Source: Nematostella vectensis (Eukaryota; Cnidaria; Anthozoa; Actiniaria; Edwardsiidae). Taken from it: a stretch of DNA of 64,000 bases. The number at the start of each line of letters is the position of its first letter. Within the stretch, counting starts at the first letter, position 1. The position numbers were made by a program, and so were the translations under genes. The notes below the pieces were generated by a model, which was not told the DNA's origin, ran no database searches, and saw only the letters and a list, made by a program, of their open reading frames with translations. Positions 1-9,677 of this stretch are shown here, piece after piece. The stretch covers positions 16,541,075 to 16,605,074 of the forward strand of contig NC_064038.1 of NCBI RefSeq assembly GCF_932526225.1. The letters are read 5' to 3'.

Positions 1-84
1 CCTGCCCACTGCAGAGCCGCAATGAGTTAATTTATTCATTTTGGTAGATCTTTTATCGATGCTCGTAATGTATGCAGCGCGAAA

Positions 85-136
85 AGTACATTGCGTTGTG
101 GCCGCAAAAACCCAGGTTCGAATCCTGGTCATGTCA
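85..136 (+). pseudogene. tRNA-His fragment, 3' two-thirds
   Basis: The stretch keeps the anticodon arm of a histidine tRNA with a GTG anticodon (TTGTGG at 96-101) and an intact T arm whose B box GGTTCGAATCC pairs with CCAGG/CCTGG. The 5' acceptor strand and most of the D arm are missing, so it cannot fold as a full tRNA. It is either a decayed tRNA-His gene or part of a tRNA-derived repeat. A complementary 5' fragment lies about 150 bp downstream. Confidence 0.6.
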
Positions 137-284
137 TTTTTTATTTTAACTTTACTTGTTTAGCTGCTTTGTGTTGTCATGTAAGCCACAATACTACTGA
201 GTATTGAATCGTACATTTTCTAGAACTAAAATTTAGATATATGCAAACATCCTACAACTCCTTAGTAAGCTTGAATTCAATCTC

Positions 285-332
285 GCCGTGATCGTATAGT
301 GGTTAGTACATTGCGTTGCGGCCGCAATAACC
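285..332 (+). pseudogene. tRNA-His fragment, 5' two-thirds
   Basis: It begins GCCGTGATCGTATAGTGG, the acceptor strand, D arm and A box of eukaryotic tRNA-His, and runs to the end of the anticodon stem (GCCGCAATAACC), where the match stops before any T arm. The anticodon position reads GCG instead of GTG. Truncation plus the anticodon change make it non-functional as tRNA-His. Confidence 0.6.
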
Positions 333-460
333 AATAATAATAATTTTTAGGCCCTACTTAGGGCCACCCGTTTTCTACACAGTCGTCCCACATCAGGTTA
401 CAAGATGAAATTACTGTAAAAGGTCACTTTCTTTGTTCTCTTGTGGACTAGTCGGTTTGT

Positions 461-828
461 CGAGACTGTTTATTTCAGAGGGGTAATACCTGAGCTGTTT
501 ATTTCAGAGGGGTAATACCTGGACTGTGAATTTCAGAGTCAGAGTGGTAATACCTGAGCTCTGTATTTCCGGGGGTTAATACCTGGACTGTGTATTTCAG
601 AGGGGTAATATCTGGACTCTGTATTTAAAGGGGTAATACCTAGACTGTGTATTTCAGAGGGGTAATACCTGGACTTTGTATTTATAGGGGTAATACCTGG
701 ACTCTGTATTTTAGAGGGGAAATACCTGAGCTGTTCATTTCAAAGGGGTAATACCTGGACTCTGTATTGCAGAGGAGTAACACCTGAACTGTTTATTTAC
801 CTGGACTCTGTATTTAAAGGGTATACTT
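461..828. repeat. 29-bp minisatellite, about 13 units
   Basis: Degenerate tandem units read roughly CTGTGTATTTCAGAGGGG followed by TAATACCTGGA. Unit length varies from about 27 to 36 bp, and one unit carries an internal partial duplication near 531. No reading frame persists across units. Confidence 0.85.
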
Positions 829-1187
829 ATAAGAAAGTGGCGACTTGGGGGAGGAAAGGACCAAAATTCAAGATGGTGGTTTATTCCCTGCATAGATATA
901 ATTTTTTGATCGATAAAGTCGTTCTCTTGCTGAAATTCATTTTATTGCAATGTCCCTCAGATGAAGATACAGTGTAATAAGCAAATGCCTTTTCAATCGA
1001 TTATGCGCAAGCTGGGTTAGAGATCTTATTACCCATTATTCAGAATCCCATGAAAAATAAATTTCGAAAATAGCTAGAACTATGACACTACTTGAAATTA
1101 GCTTATTTGTTATCGTGTATATAATAACAATGCGATCTCTATTTCTAAGGAAATATATCTTGCACCACTTTAGTCCACATCCAGGTT
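829..1187. other. non-coding stretch downstream of the peptide gene
   Basis: AT-rich unique sequence between the minisatellite and the candidate poly(A) signal of the peptide gene. The short open frames here lack codon structure or domain similarity, and I see no gene. Confidence 0.5.
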
Positions 1188-1193
1188 TTTTAT
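1188..1193 (-). promoter_or_regulatory. candidate poly(A) signal AATAAA
   Basis: On the minus strand AATAAA lies 40 bp past the stop codon of the CPPGxWxC peptide gene, an ordinary distance for cleavage and polyadenylation. The sequence is AT-rich, so a chance match is possible. Confidence 0.4.
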
Positions 1194-1232
1194 TTTCCTC
1201 TTCAATAATCAATCCATTCCTTATTCCTCGCT

Positions 1233-1430
1233 CTAGTCGCAGACCCAGATGCCGGGTGGGCACATGTTAATTCTCTTTGCGGGTTTGTTAGGTACAGCCT
1301 TCGCTCTTTGCTCTCTCAGTCGTTTCAACTCTCTCTTCCTGTCACAGACCCAGATTCCGGGCGGACACAAGTTGATGTCGTCACTTTCCCCTGTTTGACC
1401 GCTAGCGGCTTCTGCTTGCTGGGCGATTTC
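1233..1430 (-). CDS. secreted CPPGxWxC peptide precursor, exon 2
   Basis: This exon encodes 65 residues and a TAG stop. It starts after a good acceptor (TTTTTTCCTACAG) in phase 0, matching the phase of the donor at 2078. It carries two exact copies of CPPGIWVC. The first is preceded by an acidic stretch and followed by D-RKR, then a basic linker with KR and KPAKR sites. The second is the last feature before the stop, ending C-D. The repeated cassette flanked by basic sites is how cnidarian multi-copy neuropeptide precursors are built. The two Cys of each cassette could close an 8-residue disulfide ring. No C-terminal Gly follows the cassettes, so amidation is not predicted. I recognise no named family; a short venom-type peptide is an alternative. 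Confidence 0.65.
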   Translation of the reverse strand, partial: EIAQQAEAASGQTGESDDINLCPPGIWVCDRKRELKRLREQRAKAVPNKPAKRINMCPPGIWVCD

Positions 1431-1775
1431 CTGTAGGAAAAAATGGTATACACTTTTGAAATTTGAAAAATGCAAAAAAAGCAAATTCTTTTTAGCTAAT
1501 TTTATTTTTATTATTTTTTTCGCAGTATACATGAGTAATATCTGCACGAAATTTTATACATTTTTCCCCCACAAGGATAGTGGTAAATTTCTGCGATAAA
1601 CCAATCAAAAGAAAAAAGGACAATAGCTTTTGTCTTATGATCAGGTTCACAGGGTAACTGAAAGATAAATTATTATACAAATATAAAAGATAACCATAAA
1701 AATAAGATCTTAGAAAATGCTTTGCAACATTTCGATTGATGTGTTTCTACGGTTTTGGTTTTGCGTCTTAAACAT

Positions 1776-2077
1776 AGCATGCGTTTTAGTTAGGTTACCT
1801 TCTAGCATAACTAATACATCAACACACTTCTCGTTTCAGTTAGGTTTCCTACTAGCGTAGCTTATACATTAACACGCCTCTCGTTTCAGTTAGGTTTCCT
1901 ACTAGCGTAGCTTATACATTAACACACCTCCCGTTTCAGTAAGGTTTCCTACTAGCATAGCTTATACATTAACACACCTCCCGTTTCAGTTATGTTCCCT
2001 AATAGCATAGTTTATACATTAACACACCTCCCGTTTCAGTTATGTTTCCTAATAGCATAGTTTATACATTAACACAC
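1776..2077. repeat. 50-bp tandem repeat in the peptide-gene intron
   Basis: About six units of exactly 50 bp (anchor CTTATACATT or TTTATACATT at 1861, 1911, 1961, 2011 and 2061; an older, more diverged unit upstream). On the gene strand each unit contains GAAACG[AG]GAGGTGTGTT or a close variant. This is the same sequence as the last codons of exon 1 plus its 5' splice site, so the array seems to have grown from the exon-intron boundary into the intron. Confidence 0.85.
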
Positions 2078-2296
2078 CTCTCGTTTCTTTTGACATGTCC
2101 ACACTCCTGGTGGACAGTCCACCCTCGGCTCCCTCCTGACTGGCTGCGCGATCTCACTCCTGCGTTTCTTGCATACCCAGATTCCGGGGGGGCAGTCTAT
2201 GGTTGTGTAGACGATGTCGTCGTTTCTTGCCGGTACGCTTAAGACTGTTTCTGTCAGCGCTCCAAGTAGTACTAGTAGGACAGGAATGGAATTCAT
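2078..2296 (-). CDS. secreted CPPGxWxC peptide precursor, exon 1
   Basis: The exon begins at an ATG with a clear signal peptide: about 22 residues, hydrophobic core VLLVLLGAL, likely cleavage after SVPA. The rest is hydrophilic and holds two cassettes: CPPGIWVC (residues 35-42), followed by KKRR, and CPPGVWTC (61-68), followed by Q-KKR. A further RR lies between them. Both cassettes are preceded by Asp, and acidic residues are common N-terminal processing points in cnidarian neuropeptide precursors. The frame would stop two codons past the proposed donor (CGAGAG|GTGTGT, phase 0). Joining to 1430 gives a 138-residue precursor with four cassettes. Candidate TATAATAA at 2331-2338 lies about 35 bp upstream of the ATG. 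The splice is inferred; without it exon 1 alone is still a complete two-copy precursor. Confidence 0.7.
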
Positions 2297-5200
2297 AGTA
2301 GAATCTATAAGATGATAACAAAATGAGGTCTTATTATACCAGGGTCGTGTCTAGCAGGGGGCACTCCCAACACCACCACCCCCCCCCCCCCCCGAGTTTT
2401 TACAAAGGAGATATGTAAAAGAATATGGCAGTTGATTTTAAAATATAGCCAAATTAAGTGACTCATACAAACTTGCGTCGCTAATGGATGACGAACAATT
2501 TTAAGTTAACACTTCACTAAAGAGGGGGTAAAATTATTCCTTTATGACGCGAATTTATCCCGTACATTAATTCACAGCTCATTTTGTCACAAATACATTG
2601 ACTTCCGAGATATATATTTTGTCTCAAAATTGGTCTGCAATAGCCAATGCGATATTTTCTATTTAATTTGGTAAATAAAGTATTAAACTTTGTTTTTAGA
2701 TGTTTATTCCGAGATTTTTGCACATTATGTGCCTTTAAATATAAAAAAAAATGAATAATAATAATAACAAGGTGTTTGGTAGTTTCTCATGCTGTGACTG
2801 AGTTTTATTTTCTGGCCAGTCGGATTAAAAGAAAAAATCTGCTGAGCTACAAAATCGAGAAAGTGTCATAATGGAAAGATTGCCTTTTTTTAAATAGGAC
2901 ATTTTAATTCAGAAAAATAAATGCTAGTGAGAGAAATACTAGTATAGAGAAATAAAGACAAAACCGTTGTTGTCTTGTTCTATTCGCCCTAACAAAAAAC
3001 ACCAACAATTAACCCAATAAGAATAGAAAATTATCACCTGAATGCTGTGCTATTGCCTTTACATCAAAAAGAAAAACAATAAATGAACGGTGACAACTAC
3101 CAAGCATGCCTCGACAGGAGGTTACTAAAAGGAAAAACTCGGAAATTCCAGCAATAGCAAAGTATTTGTGGCAGACAGTCGGTACTGCCGGTCAAGTAGG
3201 CGACACCTGTTTCAAACTTCTTATGAAATAATAAGCTCTTCACTAATCCATGAACGATGACAGAAACACTTTTCCCTTATTCAAAACAAATTATATGAAG
3301 GGTTTTATGAGTAATAGTGCAGTACTTACAAAGTGCTAAGAAGAAAGGTCGTCGAGGGATCCGCCTGCTTTGAAAGGTCACAACTTGTGCCGTTTTTCCT
3401 CTAGCCATTGCCTTTTGTACCCGACTTCTTTGCGACATCCGAAACCTTGATTTCAAAAATTGCGAAATTCAAGTACCTCAACTTCCGATAAATCATATAC
3501 GTAGAACTAAATCTGGCAATTAGACAAAGTAAATTGATATTTTTTTTACATTTCAATGTGCGATTGTGTTTAAATTGACGGCAAATAGACCCTGTGAAGT
3601 ATTTTTTAAAAGGTCATTAGAGTTACGTCTGAAAGTTGCTCAGTAGCTCAAAGAGTTGCGCTCCCGTACACCCTAAGCCTTAAGGATCCCGAATCAATTA
3701 CACAATGATTCCAAATGATATACACTATTTAATAAGAATATTGATTTATCTGCTAAGAACATGCCCCTCAGAAAGTGGTAAAAAATTCTTTTTATTAGAG
3801 TGATCGTTCTGTAATGTGAACTATAATTGTGCTGGTAATAACGACCTGGAATATTATTCCTATTTTCCATTTTTGTGATTCTGATTCTAACTTGATGGGT
3901 ATTATATACATTAGCTTACATTATTGCAAGAATGCTTTGTAAAACTAGGCTAAGAACATCTCATACGAACATGTCAAGCCTTACAATGCTTGCCCCGGCT
4001 AAACTGGACATCAGTCGTTGTAATTAAAGTGTACATAGCATTACAGAACCTCATTTTCGGGTTATTTACAATTTCAATTCTAACACAAAGACCTCAGTTC
4101 AGAGGTTGTTTTGTGGGTAATAACGAGTAATTGAACAATAAGGCTATTATAATTCATCCCTACATTTTTTTTATTCTCAACGGGGATAATTTTGTATTGC
4201 GCAAGGGTAGATATAGATATTATATTCATTTGCTAAATCACAATCTCCAATTACGTGACGGGACTGAAATACGTTCGTGGTTTGCGTCAAAGAGCGTGAG
4301 ACTCAGCGAGCAAAAGTGCATTCATTTACCTAGTATGCGTAGTTCGATATTATCAAAGACAGCATTATAAAATGGTGAGACATCTCAAGTTCCTTTTCAA
4401 GGTAACGCTAAAAATATTGCTATTATTCAAACATTTTTAAAATTGAAATGAGAAAAACATGTTTACAAAGGGTGATTTTCTATCCTTGTAGAAATGAAAA
4501 TAAATGAAAGGGGAAAAGAAGATTCAACAGGCCCTCAACACGTCTGTTAATTGCACCGTAAAAGCATAGCGCATTAAACGCACATTTATAGTTATCCTAT
4601 TCCCCCTTTTGCCCTTGTCCAAGGCGCATATTCAGGTTTTTCTACTGCTTTGAGGAGGTCGAGGGAAAGGGGTGGGGGGATGGAATTGGAGGTTGTTTTT
4701 CTTTGTATGTAGTCTTTGAAAATGTTATGGCTTAACGTTCTATTGAAACATTTCCTTGCCTTGCCATCTGATTTGTAAAACCTTTGTAAACAATGAATCC
4801 AATTATTCGTACACATATTGTCGATCCTTTCGTACTTTCCTTCGATTGCTCAGTCATAGGCAGCCAATAGGGACCTTAAGATTTACGAATGCAGAGGGAC
4901 AACGACGACCCCGCACACGTTACATCTATTCGCGCGCTCAAAGTTGAGATGGCACGTGATGAAATCCCATGTGTGCGTCCTCGTCATTTTGGCTATCGTC
5001 GTAAATCTTAAATGTTGCTAATACGATTAGGGAAGGTGGCTTCACAACTTTGTCACTAAACGATTTATACATTTTATTCGATTAAAAGTTAATTACCACG
5101 AAACTCTTATCGTGATTTTTAATGTACGAATGTCTTTAAGGTCTTTTAAGAGTGGTTGAACTTTAATCTAATTGAATGAATTTGAATTCAATCGATACGG

Positions 5201-6890
5201 ACTATTTACAAAGATATTTCAAATCTATTCGAAAGTATAATGAAAAAAGGGAATGAGACTAGACCGCTGACGTTTACTCACGATCGCTTTTGCCTAAAAA
5301 GAAGCAAAAGGCATTTCGGTGACCACACTCAGTTCATTCCACAAAAACATTGCTGAAAGTGAATAAAATAAGCTGCTCTTGTAATGCATCATCTCATATC
5401 ATGCGATATCATCAATTAAAGCGTCCGCGCTCGCTCTATTCGATGCCCACGCTGAATCAGATTGTTATAATTATGATTCCCACGCTGAATCAGATTGTTA
5501 TGATTATGATTTTTGGGATGTGATTTACAGAGGTTCCCCAACTAAGGGACCGCGTATTTGATATGTGTCTGGCAGTGCCGGTAACGAAATAATATGAAGA
5601 AAAGACAAAATCTCTAGAAACAAATCAAGCAAACTATTTATAAGACTGCCTAGTTTCCAGTTAAGGCTCTCTCTAGACCGTTCTTATTTGTGGAGCATTT
5701 TAAGGCTGAAAATGTTCTTAAGGATGTTCTCAATTCAGTGTAAACAAATATCATGTTTGTGATAGTATATGGAGCATTATAAAAAGGAACTATACACATG
5801 TTAAATGAAAATTATATTAATGGTTGTTACAATTAACACAATATGATTCTTTATTTTCAAATGCCTCAACCTAACAAAACAATATTTTTCTGCTATCTGA
5901 GCCTCGACATGTTCTTAGCATGTTCTTAGAATTTGGTGAAATCTTAGGCTGGGCGTTCTTTTAGAACGGTTCTTATAAAAAGCGTGCAAATGCACAGCTT
6001 AATTCCAGAGAGAAAATGAGTAACCAGATAACCAACAAGCCGAGAGAAAATTAATATTAAGCTGGATTTAAAATATGGCACCGCGGATGGGGAGGAGCTG
6101 GGAGGGCCGCGGCACCACACTTTTTGCGACAGAAACAAGTCAAATACTATGATTTATTTCTTTTTTATTTTTCAGTATGATTTTTTTTTCAATTGTCAGC
6201 CTGCCACTTTTCAACGTGCTCCGCGGTCGTTGAAAAGGAGCTACCCCCCCTTAAAACGGCCATCGGATGACGTCATTAACGCTCATATCAAGGAGAGGTG
6301 ACTGACGGTGGTCTCCTGGAGATACAATAAATCCGCTGAATTCTAATTTTCCTGGTAAACTTGGACTTCAAGCTCTCATTTCTTCAATCTCTCATTGATA
6401 TTTTTATTTCCATTCCTGTAAAAAAAGCTGGTGAATCGGTCTAATGTTATGATAATCTCCGCCTTCTGATAAAACACCTTAAATTAAGGAAACCTACTTA
6501 CAGTCAAAAGCATTATTGAGCGCCGGCACGCGCATCCGGTGGGCTCTCGTTAAAGCTGTTGAAATGAAATACATTGTTTGTGATCACTTAGAAACAATAG
6601 CATAATCATTATGAAGACATCACGATTCTATCCGCTTGTTGATCTGGAAGAGTCTAGTTTCTTATTCAATTGCAAGACTAAATGCATAAAATGCTTACTT
6701 GGTCAATTATTTTTAAACTGTTATAAGTTACATAGCATTCAACTAGGGGTATTGCCATATTTTGTTCATTTAGAGGCCAAGGACTTTTTTACACGTCTCT
6801 TGGGCTAAAGTTTCGATGTGGCTGCCGAGAAATCTACGTTGATTTCATCTTTTTAAGGATGAACACCAGAACTAAAATTATGTGCCGTCA
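2297..6890. other. intergenic, no gene recognised
   Basis: AT-rich sequence upstream of the peptide gene. It contains a poly-C run (about 2381-2394) and a 34-bp duplication CCCACGCTGAATCAGATTG at about 5443-5510. Short open frames show no domain, no consistent splice structure and no repetition that would suggest selection. Confidence 0.5.
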
Positions 6891-6939
6891 AAGTCCCACG
6901 TACTAAGGCTTTGTAGACAGTATTGACTAAAAATATATT

Positions 6940-9677
6940 AGTCTAATTTACCATAGTCTAATGGTAAATTCTTATGTCCCATCATAGAAGTTCCATTATG
7001 AATATCTTTTTTTTAATCAAAACAATACTCCCACAAGCTTTGCCCTTGTGCAGAAAATGTCATGGATGTAACAGCATTCCAAAGATTCAAAATAATATAT
7101 TTAGACTGTTTAGATGCCATACTGTGATTTTTATGTATTGATTTAGTGGCGATTCTCTCCTTCATTGGACCAAATATTCAGAAAAATGTCTGGAAATTAA
7201 AATCCAAAAATATATCTCCTTTCATGCATTACATATTGGTGCACCCCACTTTACCATATAGTGGCCTTGTTGTTGGTGGCCTACTCCCAAATGAATGCAA
7301 TGAAGAAAAAAACAGATTGAAAATGCTAACTTCTAATTTCAAACCAAACCCTTTTATTGATCTATGTTTGGGGTAGAGAGGAATCAAAGAATATCAATTG
7401 ACTAAAAAAATAATCGACGGGAGAGGAGATATAAAGTGAATTGACTCAACTTGATAGGTTTGGTGAAAAAAATATAACAGTAATGAAAATAATTTGATTG
7501 AGCATTTCTTGACATTTCCCCTTTCCCATTATCTTAACCCTTTCACCACCACAGGCCTCTAAAGAGGCCATGTCTTTGCTATCCAAGCTATGTGAACAGA
7601 ATTCTATTATTGAAAAAGAACAAGGTTGTTGCTAGTGTTATAAAGTTTAAGTATCTTGCCCTAAAAAACCCTTCCCCTTAATAAAAGTTCCATTAATGTA
7701 CATTTGTAAAGCTACATTCTGACAAGCTTTGTTCTTGCGAAGAACAATGGATGAAACAGGATTTCAAAGATGGAGTATAGTGTCAGACACAATTTTAGAT
7801 AAGATGCAATGCTGAAGATTTAATGTACCATTTTAAGTTGTGATTTTCCATCCCCATGGGAATTAATATCTACAAATATACATCCAGTAATGCATTATAT
7901 TTTGGTGTTTTGAGAAACCCTGGATCTAACTATTCCAATGAAATAAATCTAAACATCTAAAATAAATGTAATGGGCAAGAGACTTGGAAAGAAAATCCTA
8001 AAAAGAAAATATAAGTGAAAGTAATAAATGAAAATTTCTAATTTAAAAATCAAATCTGTTCATTAATTTATTTTTGGTGTAGAGGGGAAATAGAAAAGAG
8101 CATCAATTGCATAAAAATAGTCAACAGGGAGAAGAAAAAGGAAGAAATATGACTCTTCCTTAAATGTTTGAAAAGAAAATATAATAACAATAATGTGATA
8201 ATTATATTCAGTACTTTTCTAAAATATCCCCTTTCCCATTATCTTTAGGTTGTTAGAAAACTGTTTTCTTTACAGATTTATTATTTAAAAAGCAAAAGTT
8301 TGTTTTTAGTTTTATATTATATAAGTATCTTGTTCTAAAAAAACCTATGAGTGTGTACTGTTGAATCACATAGTAATGAACTAGTCATTTGCACCCCCTC
8401 CCTTATGGTCCCGCAGAAGTCAGGGGTTAATGTGGGGTTTTAGACCACTTTTTAACCAGAATATGTCAAGAGGGGTGGTGGTATTGACTGTTTTTGACTC
8501 TTAACTTGGAAACAGGCTTTTACTAAAGTTTAATCCCCCACCCTTCCCTGGGACCATGGGTGTGGGGGTATCAAATGACTAGTGAATAAGAACATCCTAC
8601 TGTTCTCTTCAAGACATGATTTTTAATTCTCATGTCTTCCAGTCTTTAGCATTCATCTTGGCCCTCAGGTAGTTCCTGGTTCATAAAAGAGTGAAAACAA
8701 TTATTTATTATTTCATTCAAAACAATCATTTTATCAAGCCATTTATAATCTAACTAATTTTCCACAACTATTTGAAAAAAAATAAACACATGAGATGCAA
8801 GATGCAGACAATAACAACAATACATATTGAATATAGGTTTTTTTTTATGCTCGGTAAGAAAAATTTCTCTTGTAAGCTGAAAAAGCTGCTGTATCTTCTA
8901 AGGATATGTATCTTCTTAGGACTAAGAGCACAGGATATAAAGACAAAAACGGTCTTCTTTAGCAGTATTTGACAAATGCAACACGATATTGGTTAGCCTT
9001 TATGAAATATATCAACACAATCAATCTGCCCTGAAGAAGTCTTATTAAAGACGAATTCCAGTTTTTGTTGTATTGTATTTTATTCAACACAATCAAGAAT
9101 ATAGATAAAACAAAGAATGTCAAAACAAAACCTGTTATGCTCAAATAATTTGATTACTAAGTTAAGTACTCGCATTCTCAAAGCATACAAAAAGGACAAC
9201 AATAAGCCTAATAACTGTCATATCCTCAATAGACAATACAAATCGTCGTCCGAAACTCACCTTGCATTGTTTTTGTTTTTTTGGTCGCTTTCTTGTGGTT
9301 CTGTTCGCTTTTTAATGTGAACTGTTACTTGCTTAAATTTACTAGCTAAAACCAGATAAATCTTGGCGTGAATGAATGTTAGTAGATCTCCTCTAGTTGA
9401 CTTTATCCTTAAGTCACAAAATTTGAGGCAAAAAAATTAATCATCGCATAATCGACAAGAACTTTTTCCCTTGCTCCGTGCTTGTATTTAGTCGCCATTT
9501 CGGGGCCGAGTGGGGCCTGGGAGTCGCGCGGCTGACTGGCTGGCTGGCTGGCTGGCTGGCGAGTGACACCACAGGGTACCCGCGCGATGACCACAAAAAC
9601 CAAGTCGCATACCTATACCATATTTCTATGCCTACGGGGCTACCCGCGCGGCCTGCGGCCGCGCTTGGCTCCGCTAA
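6940..9677 (+). repeat. 2.5-kb non-coding interspersed repeat, copy A
   Basis: From about 6955 this tracks 13228-15547 over more than 2 kb with roughly 85-90% identity by eye, including distinctive segments such as GTGGCCTTGTTGTTGGTGGC (7261-7280) and a GCTGGCTGGCTGG-rich 3' end. The end GGCTCCGCTA (9667-9676) matches the inverted end of copies B and C. The 5' terminal sequence seen in copy B is absent, so A is 5' truncated or rearranged. No open frame is shared among copies, so it looks like a non-autonomous element, probably of the terminal-inverted-repeat type. Confidence 0.75.
9012..9096 (+). mobile_element. 60-bp LINE-tail insertion with 13-bp target duplication
   Basis: Inside copy A, the 13-mer TCAACACAATCAA occurs at 9012-9024 and again at 9084-9096. 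Between them is CCTGAAGAAGTCTTATTAAA and a (TGTAT)n-type tail. Copy B at 15131-15145 has only a single AAACACAATCAA, so it supplies the empty site. The insert matches the longer element tails at 21661 and 38470 and is best read as an extremely 5'-truncated LINE or SINE copy. Confidence 0.75.

Noticed and set aside
3632-3700. tRNA-like A and B boxes (GCTCAGTAGCTCAAAGAG and GGATCCCGAATC)
   Set aside because: Arms do not pair well enough; at most a worn SINE head, and no second copy was seen.
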